Of a stretch of 64,000 nt of DNA, positions 30,811 through 44,300 are shown in pieces (the stretch's first letter is position 1; each line of letters starts with the position of its first letter). This stretch comes from Orbicella faveolata. Its lineage: Eukaryota; Cnidaria; Anthozoa; Scleractinia; Merulinidae. The stretch covers positions 33,901-97,900 of the forward strand of contig NW_018150181.1 of assembly GCF_002042975.1 (NCBI RefSeq), written 5' to 3'. The notes under the pieces are model-generated. The model was not told the DNA's origin and did not search any database. It worked only from the letters and a program-made list of their open reading frames with translations. The position numbers and the translations under genes were made by a program.

Positions 30811-33567
30811 GAATCCGTGGCAAGTTTACTTAGTGTAGACGCGGTTATCTGTAGCTACAATGTTCTTGTAGTTAGACTATACTTAGTCAAAAAGCTCTAT
30901 TTTTGATAAATCTCCTCTTTGTTTACCTTTTTTTGTTTTTACCTTCTCAAGGAGATAATTACCTGTAAATAAGACATCAGACTGGTGTGTATACCGACAA
31001 AATACACTGAGTGACAAGTGGGATATTCCGTTGTACAGAGAGCATTGCATAACTATTTTATAACTCAATAAATGGGACATTCGGGCGGTCCATGATGGAA
31101 AGGTTGGGTGTAGCACCACCCATTGTACAAAGGCTTTCACGTATTCTGATTGGCTGTATTTTCTATGGAATGATATAAAGAGTGATATTTGCGGCTCTGG
31201 CAGCATTATTGTAGATTATAGCGCCTCCTAGAGGAGAACGCTAGGATGTCATGATTTCATGATCGTGGTTCTCTACTGTATACAGTATACGATTATGTAA
31301 TGGTAATGGAACAGTTTTTCAATGGCCTTTGAACAGCTGAGCACTGTAACCAATCAGAGACGGAAAATATGTTTTCTTTACCAGTAAGTTGAAAAACCAA
31401 GCCAGTAAAATAGATGCACGCTCATCTTGAAAATTTAGAATAAAAGGTTGAATTTTACGGTTTGAGGTTAAGGTGTATTAATTACAACATTAGTAGGAAA
31501 CTCTCGATTGGAAGAACGGAGGGAGATATCTTGAGAACCAGCTTTATGGAATGAAAATATTCACAGTATATAAGACCCCCACACTCCTGGAAATTCCAAT
31601 CAAGCCTCATACATTTCTTTAACTTTTTCGGTATTACAGATCCCCTCACTCCCCAGAAAAATTCCATCCCTTCTGTGGGGGGAGTATGGATAATTTCTGG
31701 AACAGCGTAAATATATGCACTTTACGATAACTCAGATGAAAATCGCTTTTGAGAGTTATGAAAAAGTTAAGCATTTAAAAACGTTACTAGATGAAAACGT
31801 TTCTTACCTCTTTCAAAAGCGAACGTACATTATTACCGTATTTGAAACACTCCACTGAAAATGGTATAGAATCATCTCGCACCTGAAGTTAATCGGTCCT
31901 CTGTTGCCAGTACGCCGGAATTCGCGATCGGATCCAAAACTATAAAAATATCAGTCAAATGGTAAGATTTCTCGTGCTGACTTCAGCGACACAACATGAA
32001 AGTCACTAAACGTTTGGCACAACTTCCATTAGTTGCAATATATCTTAAAGAAACTACGTTACGGTTTGCGCATGCATCTTGAAACGTCTGCCCAAAATTT
32101 TTCAAGTTCGTCGTTTGTAATCCGTGTCAATCTTCTCCATCCTTAGCCATCCTCGTTCCTTTGTGGCTTATTATTATATCTTTGGTGTTTTTCTATCTTA
32201 GTAAACTACTATTTTCAGGTTTCCTTCAATTTAAAGGTAACTTTGTACGCGGCCAAAATATCTCAAAATATCGTGACTAAGCTCCTTTAGCGACTTTATT
32301 ACAGCTCAACGCTGTAACCGCCGAGTGGTGTGATCTAACGTGTGATTCGATCCACCAATCAGACGCAAGCTTGAAGAGGCGTAGCTTACGGAAAGCTTGC
32401 GTTCAATATTCATGTATTACCGGAGCACTACTGTATGTAATCGGGGAGTACCATTAATCGTGCGTACATCACTAAAATAAACCACTCAGGAAGTTTCGAA
32501 TACATTCGCGAAAACGTTTGATACGACTGCGTCGTTGAGAGTTGAAAATTTTTTTGGCGGCAAAATGAATCCATGTAGGATGAAGAGGAAGGGACACTTG
32601 AGGCCTCAGGTACCAAGTGATTTCACAGATCAAAATATTAATTCTCTTAACTGACTGCCGTACATTTCTTATAATGTTTGTTGTAAGAATTTGTTAGTTC
32701 ATCAAAGGGACATACCCTAGGTGATATTTTGGTTTTCTCATTACCGTCTTGCTTGCAAATAGACTCGTATTATTAAGATAAACTAGCCCAAGAAAGTTTG
32801 AGTAAAGTTTAAATACCTTTTCCTTGAAGATTCTTGACAAATTCTTGTTCTTCTGGGGTAAACTTTTTGGATTAAAACAATGTCAACTGAGTTTGGCATG
32901 TTCAACATAGCGTGACTGGTGTGACACACCATTTGTTTGTCGTCATCAGCCCATGGCGTCATGCCACTCGTGATCACTCCTGATCGGATGTGGTGTGATT
33001 TCGACCTCCTTCTCAATCGACCAATCAACATCGTTTGTATGCTGGGGTGTCTAGAAATTGTTGTGGCATGACTTCTAAACTACCCTGAAACAATAATATC
33101 TTGTTTGTTCGGAGTGGAATTCACTTTGAACATTCTTTGATTAAACTTCGTTATGAGGGAATGAAGAATCTTGACCATATTCTTAATTATTATCTTGCCA
33201 TCTTATTTGTTTTTGCTTTGCTCGGTTAATTTCTTAGTAAAGCCAGTTCGAGCCAACACAAACTTGGAAAAATGAACAATTCCCAGTAGAATCCAAAATG
33301 TGTTTGTTTGTTGGCAAAATTTCTCGTGAAGTAGCGTTAAGTTATTAGAATACAAAGGAATTGTGTAGCGGTTCTTTTTATCGTCACCATCACTGCTACT
33401 TCATCCACGAAGTGATTATACGGTCCATGAAATCCACCAGTCAGAGGCAGTCTTAGAATTAAAATTATAAACTTGTTCTTGTGTTTTGCTCATGCAAATA
33501 CAGTGAAGTTTAGCTGTATGTTTTTCGGATACCAGGAAAACAAGATAACTTTTTGAGCTTGCCAATG
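30811..33567. other. 3' flank of CARD gene 1 (first copy)
   Basis: No further coding exon is supported. It contains AATAAA at 31067-31072 and a TTAA-type MITE at 32049-32286. The same content recurs at 36921-39677. Confidence 0.45.
32049..32286 (-). mobile_element. TTAA-type MITE family B, copy 3 (minus strand)
   Basis: Reverse orientation copy: left TTAA at 32045-32048, right end 'atcgtgactaagctccttta', interior 'tcttctccatccttagccat'. The right TTAA has mutated to TTAG. It contains the one base that differs between the 6.1-kb copies. Confidence 0.65.
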
Positions 33568-33647
33568 NATGCAATGTATTCAAGAAACAAGAAAGAAGCG
33601 GATTTTTGGACAGTCTTTCACTAATTCTCCATTCATTTCGTCCGCAG

Positions 33648-36600
33648 TGTGCAGAGAAATTAGACAAAAAGAGAAAGACGATGAACTACAGTCTTCAGGA
33701 ATGGGTATCTGTAGATTTATAATTTATTTTACGAAAGCTAGATAAAACCTCTAAATTGGGGTTCTTAGCTCTGTTTAAAATGTTTAAAGATTTATCCATC
33801 ACATTGATACATGTACGAAAAAGAAAGAATTACACTAGAACGATTAAATTTAAACGGTAGTTATTTTAATAGAATCGTTGAAATGTGGAACGTACTACCT
33901 TTAATTTGGAGGTTCAAATGTTGCCGGATATGCGCGCTTTAAGACTGGTAGGAGAGATTTTTTGTGGGCATTGTGAAATTATTTTATTTTATCTTTTAAT
34001 GATGTATTTTCAGCAGGTTTCATATTTAATATTGGTGGTTTGTCTCGTACGGGGTTCTAACCTTTTTACAGACCATCCTTATGGCTTTATTCATAATTTT
34101 ATCATCACTATTACTGTTGTTATCATTGTTGTTCTCTCTCGCCAGTTATCAACTAGACATTAGACATTAAATGGTAATAAATGAATTAAAACAGGCCCTT
34201 TTTGATTGGTCAATATTTATCGCAGGTCTGGAGAATGAAGTCACGGTGTTGTCTGCATTAAAGAACGCTTTGAAGGAAACGATCAAGGAAACAAAAGAAA
34301 AAGTGAAGAAAGTGAAGGGACGATGTAGTGAAAAGAAAGGTGAGTGGAAAATGGGCACTGCTTTCTAGTGAGGAAGGTGGGCAACCTCGTTTCCAGGGTC
34401 CTCGCTTCTTTTCACCCCCTAGAGCCTAGAACGAGAAAGGGAGAAGGAAGACGAGAAACCCTGGGAACAAGGTTGGGAAGTGCGAACGATAGATAACGAT
34501 TTGACAGAGAGAGGTCTGGGTTGCAGCCCCGACGCCACGCTTTGTGTTTTTTTGCTTTTTGGCAAAACATTTCACATAACGCCTTTCTCCATCCATCAAT
34601 GCATAGTGGTTTGTGTAAAACTAGGACATTGCGGTAGAAACGAAGAAAAACAAGTACAGCAATCGAGAAAACTTTCTTCAAATAGCAATCAAGTTTTTGA
34701 TTCCTGTTTTTCTATATTTACATACTTCCTAGATGCCACAAATTCAAACACTGTATGTGACACAGAGAATAGTGAACATGCCGAGCACTGTTTGGATGAA
34801 GCTACAAAGCCTGGTGACAAGGACTACACAGATACGGAGGGTGTGTAACACACACAAGAAAAACATTATTATTATATAGATTTACCCAAGCCTAAACCCG
34901 GAGCTACCCAGTTATTTATTTCACCCTTTTTTATCGATCATTTGTTGACATAACAACAGAAATGAGTTTTTCTCTTAAATGGAAAACATCTGTTTTCGAA
35001 AACAATCGTTTCGCTAAAAAACTCTCTCTTTCAAAATGGTTAATGCGATTTTCATGCTATTTCCCGCCAGAAAAACGCAGGCTGCCCAAAAGCCCAGTAT
35101 CACGTACGCGCGCGCCAAGAAAACCCCTGACTCCCCTCCCTCTCCAGCCTCCAGAGTGTGTGCGGACGCTCGCTCGCTCACACGGTGACGTGATAATAAA
35201 ATTTTCTCGGCTTGATGGTTTAACCAACAATTCCTACCCATGGTGCTCCGCTATAAATCCAATATCATATTTAATTAACGGAAGCAGTGTAGTGGTAGGA
35301 GCGCTCGCCTCTCACCAACTGGGCTTGGACTCGATTCCGGGCTGGTACATGTTGTGGGTTTGTGGTTAGTTCTTTTCCTTGCTCCGAGGGATGTACCTTT
35401 CTCTCTAAATATTATATTGATAATATAACACGTTCTCTAATTGGTTCTTAAGTTTCGTGCACGGTGATTACGTTTTATGGCTTTCATGGTCAATATCTAG
35501 GAATAGCATATGAGGTCACTGAGTCGAAAGGAAGTTAATTTGTTGGTAATGAGTGAAATTCACTTGGTTCATCGTTACAGAAAATAAAGCTGTCTCATAT
35601 AAATCACTTTTCGTTACGGCTGTGTCGTCGATAGATAACAGTTTTAATCTTCGCCTTGCACAGATCTAGAGAGTGACGTACCAGTTTTGTCAGCCATAAA
35701 GAAAGCTGTGAAGGAAACTATAGAGGAAAAATACTTATCAGCCTTGGCAGCAGTGAAAAACGTGAAGGAGAAGAGAAGTGCACGGAAAAGTGAGTGACAC
35801 AGTTTTGAGAAGGATTGAAAATTGAATTTTACTGTCTCAACACTTCTGTCACTCATTGTAGACATAACCGTGCGTTTATTTTTCAATTAATTTGTTTAAA
35901 CAGATGCGACAAGAAAGATACGTTGGTCAAGAGGAGCCTCTCACGTCAGCTATCCCCTGGATGAAGATGAAGAGTCCGGGGACGAGGACTACAGAGATGC
36001 TGAGGGTGTGTAACGTTATTAATGACCACATTTCGAGCGCTCTGATTGGCTGGCTTTCGTTTTGGATTATTCGTGTTACAACATGTTGTTAGTTTTGTTT
36101 TATTCTGGTGGCTTCTTACCTTGATTATTGGTCTATATAAACGCAAGGGGAAGTTTGGGAGGATTTGGAAAGTTGTAAAATCCGGCCATGTGAGTTGGAG
36201 TTCGTCAATGATCGAATTCTTCCAAAGGTTCTATTGTTTGTATCAGGTAACGCATTTTTAGTTCGTAACTAATCTTTTTTTGATAGATAAACTTATTAAG
36301 CTACAGCCTAGGGACACTGCATGGCGAGACTCAAATTCAGAACGAGGCAGACGCAGCCCCACAAACTATGCATGACACCACCGTTTCTCCAGCAAACAAT
36401 GTTGATTTTGATCATAAAAGCTTTTTCGTTCTTAGGTTTACCTTTAAGGAACATTCCCGATGACCCATGCGAACCCAAGAGAGTAAAGGATGACGTCAGC
36501 ACTACCAAAGATTGGCCAACAGCGGCGTCAGAACAGATGCTCAGCGTGATAACGAGGCGCAAAAGAGCCTACAAAACTGCGTTTACTGCCTTGTCAGCGG

Positions 36601-36692
36601 TCACCCTGTTTACCTTCCATCCACTTCCGGAGTTTGCCTTTTTGTTCCTGTTTATTTACTGCAACTTTTTAATCATATTGATCACTTTTTGA
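33648..36692 (+). pseudogene. Duplicate of CARD gene 1 exons 2-7, without a CARD exon
   Basis: Exons at 33648-33704, 34226-34339, 34733-34840, 35664-35789, 35904-36005 and 36436-36692 reproduce those of CARD gene 1 with intact frames and splice sites. An alternative last exon repeats at 36898-36920. There is no CARD exon or start codon upstream, so as assembled it is a headless copy. Most likely it is an assembly duplicate. If real, it would give CARD gene 1 spare 3' exons or be a recent partial duplication. Confidence 0.6.
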
Positions 36693-38158
36693 GTTTCAGC
36701 TCCCCTTTCGGTTTTTGATATCTCTCCCTGTATGATTCTTCTTCCTAGTCTCCGTCATCTGTGTCCTGCCTTCTGCAAATGAGAATTTATTCCAGTTTTT
36801 GTTGATGAGTTTTAAGACTTTTTGTAAATAATTGCAGACAAGTGGTATTAATTTATACCATGCGGCTGTTAAATAATCCCTTTATCTTCTTTTGTAGATA
36901 CATTGAAAGGAAAAAACTAGGAATCCGTGGCAAGTTTACTTAGTGTAGACGCGGTTATCTGTAGCTACAATGTTCTTGTAGTTAGACTATACTTAGTCAA
37001 AAAGCTCTATTTTTGATAAATCTCCTCTTTGTTTACCTTTTTTTGTTTTTACCTTCTCAAGGAGATAATTACCTGTAAATAAGACATCAGACTGGTGTGT
37101 ATACCGACAAAATACACTGAGTGACAAGTGGGATATTCCGTTGTACAGAGAGCATTGCATAACTATTTTATAACTCAATAAATGGGACATTCGGGCGGTC
37201 CATGATGGAAAGGTTGGGTGTAGCACCACCCATTGTACAAAGGCTTTCACGTATTCTGATTGGCTGTATTTTCTATGGAATGATATAAAGAGTGATATTT
37301 GCGGCTCTGGCAGCATTATTGTAGATTATAGCGCCTCCTAGAGGAGAACGCTAGGATGTCATGATTTCATGATCGTGGTTCTCTACTGTATACAGTATAC
37401 GATTATGTAATGGTAATGGAACAGTTTTTCAATGGCCTTTGAACAGCTGAGCACTGTAACCAATCAGAGACGGAAAATATGTTTTCTTTACCAGTAAGTT
37501 GAAAAACCAAGCCAGTAAAATAGATGCACGCTCATCTTGAAAATTTAGAATAAAAGGTTGAATTTTACGGTTTGAGGTTAAGGTGTATTAATTACAACAT
37601 TAGTAGGAAACTCTCGATTGGAAGAACGGAGGGAGATATCTTGAGAACCAGCTTTATGGAATGAAAATATTCACAGTATATAAGACCCCCACACTCCTGG
37701 AAATTCCAATCAAGCCTCATACATTTCTTTAACTTTTTCGGTATTACAGATCCCCTCACTCCCCAGAAAAATTCCATCCCTTCTGTGGGGGGAGTATGGA
37801 TAATTTCTGGAACAGCGTAAATATATGCACTTTACGATAACTCAGATGAAAATCGCTTTTGAGAGTTATGAAAAAGTTAAGCATTTAAAAACGTTACTAG
37901 ATGAAAACGTTTCTTACCTCTTTCAAAAGCGAACGTACATTATTACCGTATTTGAAACACTCCACTGAAAATGGTATAGAATCATCTCGCACCTGAAGTT
38001 AATCGGTCCTCTGTTGCCAGTACGCCGGAATTCGCGATCGGATCCAAAACTATAAAAATATCAGTCAAATGGTAAGATTTCTCGTGCTGACTTCAGCGAC
38101 ACAACATGAAAGTCACTAAACGTTTGGCACAACTTCCATTAGTTGCAATATATCTTAA

Positions 38159-38396
38159 AGAAACTACGTTACGGTTTGCGCATGCATCTTGAAACGTCTG
38201 CCCAAAATTTTTCAAGTTCGTCGTTTGTAATCCGTGTCAATCTTCTCCATCCTTAGCCATCCTCGTTCCTTTGTGGCTTATTATTATATCTTTGGTGTTT
38301 TCCTATCTTAGTAAACTACTATTTTCAGGTTTCCTTCAATTTAAAGGTAACTTTGTACGCGGCCAAAATATCTCAAAATATCGTGACTAAGCTCCT
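38159..38396 (-). mobile_element. TTAA-type MITE family B, copy 4 (in the duplicate)
   Basis: Exact positional counterpart of 32049-32286 in the right 6.1-kb copy, with C instead of T at 38302. Confidence 0.65.
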
Positions 38397-39677
38397 TTAG
38401 CGACTTTATTACAGCTCAACGCTGTAACCGCCGAGTGGTGTGATCTAACGTGTGATTCGATCCACCAATCAGACGCAAGCTTGAAGAGGCGTAGCTTACG
38501 GAAAGCTTGCGTTCAATATTCATGTATTACCGGAGCACTACTGTATGTAATCGGGGAGTACCATTAATCGTGCGTACATCACTAAAATAAACCACTCAGG
38601 AAGTTTCGAATACATTCGCGAAAACGTTTGATACGACTGCGTCGTTGAGAGTTGAAAATTTTTTTGGCGGCAAAATGAATCCATGTAGGATGAAGAGGAA
38701 GGGACACTTGAGGCCTCAGGTACCAAGTGATTTCACAGATCAAAATATTAATTCTCTTAACTGACTGCCGTACATTTCTTATAATGTTTGTTGTAAGAAT
38801 TTGTTAGTTCATCAAAGGGACATACCCTAGGTGATATTTTGGTTTTCTCATTACCGTCTTGCTTGCAAATAGACTCGTATTATTAAGATAAACTAGCCCA
38901 AGAAAGTTTGAGTAAAGTTTAAATACCTTTTCCTTGAAGATTCTTGACAAATTCTTGTTCTTCTGGGGTAAACTTTTTGGATTAAAACAATGTCAACTGA
39001 GTTTGGCATGTTCAACATAGCGTGACTGGTGTGACACACCATTTGTTTGTCGTCATCAGCCCATGGCGTCATGCCACTCGTGATCACTCCTGATCGGATG
39101 TGGTGTGATTTCGACCTCCTTCTCAATCGACCAATCAACATCGTTTGTATGCTGGGGTGTCTAGAAATTGTTGTGGCATGACTTCTAAACTACCCTGAAA
39201 CAATAATATCTTGTTTGTTCGGAGTGGAATTCACTTTGAACATTCTTTGATTAAACTTCGTTATGAGGGAATGAAGAATCTTGACCATATTCTTAATTAT
39301 TATCTTGCCATCTTATTTGTTTTTGCTTTGCTCGGTTAATTTCTTAGTAAAGCCAGTTCGAGCCAACACAAACTTGGAAAAATGAACAATTCCCAGTAGA
39401 ATCCAAAATGTGTTTGTTTGTTGGCAAAATTTCTCGTGAAGTAGCGTTAAGTTATTAGAATACAAAGGAATTGTGTAGCGGTTCTTTTTATCGTCACCAT
39501 CACTGCTACTTCATCCACGAAGTGATTATACGGTCCATGAAATCCACCAGTCAGAGGCAGTCTTAGAATTAAAATTATAAACTTGTTCTTGTGTTTTGCT
39601 CATGCAAATACAGTGAAGTTTAGCTGTATGTTTTTCGGATACCAGGAAAACAAGATAACTTTTTGAGCTTGCCAATG

Positions 39678-41307
39678 CAACTACAGGAGTTTAGTGAGCC
39701 GGAAGAAATTATTTGAACAAGACAAAGGATACTTTAGTAGAATTACGCCTGCGCTTTTCCAGGGTCACCGAAGCGTGAGTGGCGTGACGTGACGTCATAA
39801 GCTGATTACACGTTCAGTTGTGGTGTGATTTTGACCTTCCAGTACATCCACCGATCAGCGGCTTTGGAATTCTGAGGCGCCGCGACAGAGCTGTGGCATG
39901 ACACTCGAAATCGTTTTGATAAAGGAAATAATAACTATGTCGAAGCTACTTGAAATAAGCAAACAAGCAAATGTTCTTCAAATAAATGATAGAATCATTA
40001 GAAGCTTTAACTTCCTGGGTCATTCCCCCGGTATACATAACGGACGAGGAAATAATTTCCAAACGAAAGGTAAAACCTTTGTTTTTCTCTCTATGTCAGA
40101 CACTCGGATTGCGCTTTGAAAAAGGATATACGATAGCTGAACAAAAGTTTTCTTCAAATATAATCATTAGTAATGATGACTTCCTGGGAAATTCCTCTAT
40201 ATAAATAACGGACGAGAAAACTTCAAGCACAATGGTTACATCATTGTTTTTTTGTTCGTACGTCAGATAGCAAAAAGAAGATTTCAAAGGTTTCTAGGCT
40301 GTTCTTCTTAATTTCATAACCAGACCTTTTGTTTGTCTTTGAAGTCTATTGTGTGACCTAGCAAGTGAAAGCTATGGAGCAGTGCTGTTTGTTTCCTGAT
40401 ATTTTTCAAAATTTAGATTTTTTTCCCCTTGAAATATTGGCTACTGCCTCAGTTGTAGCCCAAGTATCAAAGGAAGGCTTTCTTTGCTAATAGGACGACT
40501 AAGTAAAAGACTAGTCATTGTACTGCCTTTTAGTCTGTGAAGCGTTGTAATGACTCTCCCACACATAACTGAACTATAGTACAATGAACTTCGACCGCAG
40601 AATTTGTTAATATACTTACAAGAGTTTTTGGTATTTCCTGTGTTATAAATAGTTCACAAATTCGGTGTTTTTCTTTTCACAGATAACAGAATTAACACGC
40701 TGAATCGTAGCATAAGCCGTTTTCGATCAAACAAAGTCTTCGTGAAAGTTGCGAGGCATTAAGCATGAAATCAGAAACACGGAGGTGTCACACTTGGGCG
40801 TATAGGAAGGACTCTTGGAAGGTTTTACTCCTAGCAGAAGCTTTTCATATTGCAATTTTGAATGTGTTATTCTTTTCTAGCACCCACAGTAGCAACAAAA
40901 TGAGCCAAAAACTGTTAGCCTACTAGGCCGTGTCTTCTTACTCTGAACCCGGTATTACAATACGTGCACCACACCCCTGACACGTATGTAGTAGTGTCCC
41001 CCCTGATCTCTTTAACGGAACAGACCCGGAACAAAGCTTGGAGCGTGTTTTGTTGATTACCTCATGGTTGAGGGGTTTTAGTGTTTTCACGCCCCTGAAT
41101 TGATGAAACGTGAACAATAAAAGCATACAGATGTCAACAACCCGCAAACACATCGTTGAACTCCTTGTCAAAGAGGGTTCTTCAAGTTAGTAAATATCGA
41201 TCGTGTCGCCGGTATTAGCCCTTGGAGTCGGTGAAGTAACTTTTATTTACAACGTTTTGTGCCATTTAATTGGGAGCTCTTGTTCTGTCACAATTTCTCC
41301 GCTGAAC
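39678..41307. other. Region between the duplicate and CARD gene 2
   Basis: No supported gene. Two diverged direct repeats starting 'taacttcctgggtcattccc' (about 40007) and 'gacttcctgggaaattcctc' (about 40179), each followed by 'ataacggacgag', form a local duplication of roughly 170 bases. The right end must contain the CARD gene 2 promoter and 5' UTR. Confidence 0.4.
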
Positions 41308-44300
41308 ATGGCCGAATCTTATTTGTTGCCAAATCGTCATTTCGAGCTCGAGCAGTGTGTTAACTTTCTGGAGTCTAGAAACTCTGCAGCGCAGCTGGAG
41401 CATCCAGCGGTTTCGAGATACAAGACGCTCGTTAGCAGTGGCCCCGACACAGAGTTACTTCGCTTCCAGAGTTCGCTGCAAGTTCACGATGTGAAGAAAA
41501 TTCTCATCTACCTCAGAAATTTTGACATCTGTGATCTGGCTGACTACGAGAAAATATCCAACCCCCATCTGTTTCCCACCTCGGAACTGATGGTGGCCGA
41601 GTTAGTGACGGTGATATCGACGAAAGATCCTCATGCTTTCTGGTACTTTGTGCACGCAGTAAAGAAGTTTCGCGGACGGGAGGGACTGTTTGAATTCTTT
41701 CACGGCGACATCAATTGCTGCGGTGAGTTTTAGTGGTTGTAAACAGTCAGTTATCGGCCGTATCGGCCGTATCGAGCTAGATTTTGACAGCTGAGCTAAG
41801 GTTTAGCCTTCCGTGTTTAATCCCAGTAGGCCAAATACACGAATTTTTAAAAGGCTCCCAGATTAAAAACTTGTTCAGATTTGCAGAGAACTCGAGGACC
41901 GTGTTATCAGAATGTTGACGTTAATTGCAGAGATTCGATGTTTTGAGATTCCGGCGAACTTCGAACTCGGTCGAGGATAAGAAGGAGCAGAGAAGAAGTA
42001 ATATTCAGGTATATCTCAGTTTGCTGTCATGTGACCGTTTTTTCAGGACACAACCTTACACGACGTCGAGAAATGTCGTGGAAAAATAAAAATGCTGAAT
42101 GAATTCAGGAGCTGGAAAATAAACACAACACCGCCACATTTCACTTACTATAGTTTGTGTCAACTGTATGAATTCATCAATGTTTAATTAAAAAAATGTA
42201 AAAACTGTAATCAAATAATTTAAAGGGTTACTGGCGATAAAAAATAGAACATTTAAGCGAAAAAAAAAAAAAGGCAAAAAGAAAACAACATCAGATGGCA
42301 TTTTTTCTGCTGCTTTTCATTTCATTACTAGAATATAATTTAGATGGAAAATGTGGCCAAAATTCTGTCTTCAATCTAGACCCTAGAATTTTGTACGAGT
42401 TATTTCGATGTAGATGTTTTATTCAGTTGTCCTCTTTACGCCATGTAACGCACAAGACCCCATGACTTATTGCTTTCAGTCTTTAAATCTTCTAGTTTGC
42501 GAGGAAGTGCAAGTAAAGGAAAAGGAAATTGATGGCACTCTTTCCTTGGTGCTCTCTCTCCCTGAAGGTAAATGTCAACAGCGTAATGCTCTAAGTGTAC
42601 AAGGAACTGACTGCGCATGCGTTGGTAAATTTTTTATTGATAGATGATGTAATAGTAATTTATAGATATGTTAATTAGCGTCATAGAAACGGAACAACAG
42701 GAAGTAAACAGAAAGCCTTCATGCGTTCCCTAACTGGTTTGACCGATTCAGGTCCAGGTTAAGGTCAGCTATTTTTGCGTGTCTCTGTTTTCGACATACG
42801 CGCGCGAGCTATGAAAAGACAATTATTTTCTTAGTTGACGCTGTCATAGAGAAACTGATTTAAAACTTCTAGATAAAGATTTGAAAGCTAGGAACTATTT
42901 TTAGCCTCTAGTGCAGGCGTCTTATCTGCTTTTCAAGGGGGGGCGGGGGTGTTGGACAATTTCCTAAAAAAAAAATTCTTGCAGAGCGAAAACGACTGAA
43001 AAATCGTGCAAGGTGAACCGTTGGAAAAAAATTGAGCAAAATGCTCACTACTATCTAGGTCCTGTGTTTGAATTTACTGAAAAAATTATTGCCCACCAAA
43101 AAAAGCAAGCTTTTACCCNNNNNNNNNNNNNNNNNNNNNNNNNNNNNNNNNNNNNNNNNNNNNNNNNNNNNNNNNNNNNNNNNNNNNNNNNNNNNNNNNN
43201 NNNNNNNNNNNNNNNNNNNNNNNNNNNNNNNNNNNNNNNNNNNNNNNNNNNNNNNNNNNNNNNNNNNNNNNNNNNNNNNNNNNNNNNNNNNNNNNNNNNN
43301 NNNNNNNNNNNNNNNNNNNNNNNNNNNNNNNNNNNNNNNNNNNNNNNNNNNNNNNNNNNNNNNNNNNNNNNNNNNNNNNNNNNNNNNNNNNNNNNNNNNN
43401 NNNNNNNNNNNNNNNNNNNNNNNNNNNNNNNNNNNNNNNNNNNNNNNNNNNNNNNNNNNNNNNNNNNNNNNNNNNNNNNNNNNNNNNNNNNNNNNNNNNN
43501 NNNNNNNNNNNNNNNNNNNNNNNNNNNNNNNNNNNNNNNNNNNNNNNNNNNNNNNNNNNNNNNNNNNNNNNNNNNNNNNNNNNNNNNNNNNNNNNNNNNN
43601 NNNNNNNNNNNNNNNNNNNNNNNNNNNNNNNNNNNNNNNNNNNNNNNNNNNNNNNNNNNNNNNNNNCCCCCAAAAAAAACAACAATTCACAACCTAAAGG
43701 TGAGAAAATATTTCATGCCTCAGAAAATTGCCCCAACCACCATCCACTTCCGCTCATTTGGTCCCGATGGGACCTTCCGGCAGGATTTGGTAGCCAAACA
43801 TTTCGCGAAGAAATACTGAGCTTCCGGTAAAATACGACTGCACTCCTCATTCTTCTCGCCTACTGCTCACCCCCTTGGTAGAATTTCTTACTCTCCACAA
43901 CCTTCTTCTACTTCAAAAAGTCAAAATGGCGGCCAAACATTTCTCGGAGAAATACCGCTGGGCCCTTCTGCTAAAATACGCCTGCATTGCGGGCTCAATA
44001 ATATTTCGAATGAAATCTTTATCTGCTGATCAGTTTTTTCGGGTGAGGAATTTCCGCGAACCCTCAAAAACGAGTTGAGTTTATTTGCGGTCGTTGTAAC
44101 GTTTGATATTTTACTAAAGATTTTAAAATCCTTTTCTTTAACCAGTGAATGCATCAACCTTCTGCAAATTGAAGCTCAAGATTAAGCTCTCAGTCAGAGA
44201 AGACATCAAAAAAGAAGCGAAAAGACTTGGAGCGATTGCCAAAGGGCGTCTTGGGGGTAAGGTTGTCAACACTCCTCAGAGGACTCGACTTAATAGATAA

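Larger units (their letters stand above)
27459..33567 (+). repeat. 6.1-kb direct repeat, left copy
   Basis: This 6109-base block is repeated at 33569-39677 after one n. Offset is exactly 6110 across all landmarks compared, and the only difference noticed is T at 32192 versus C at 38302. It includes exons 2-7 of CARD gene 1, its 3' region, a SINE and a MITE. Near-identity through introns and transposons, plus the n junction, points to an unmerged contig overlap. Confidence 0.9.
33569..39677 (+). repeat. 6.1-kb direct repeat, right copy
   Basis: Second copy of 27459-33567. It begins right after the n at 33568 and ends where the sequence after 'gcttgccaatg' becomes unique. Its first-copy partner is truncated by the n at the same word. 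It carries a full set of CARD gene 1 exons 2-7 but no second CARD exon. Confidence 0.9.

Noticed and set aside
43013-43819. Long open frames of 190-268 codons on both strands
   Set aside because: They consist almost wholly of the 548-base N gap and have no real sequence support.
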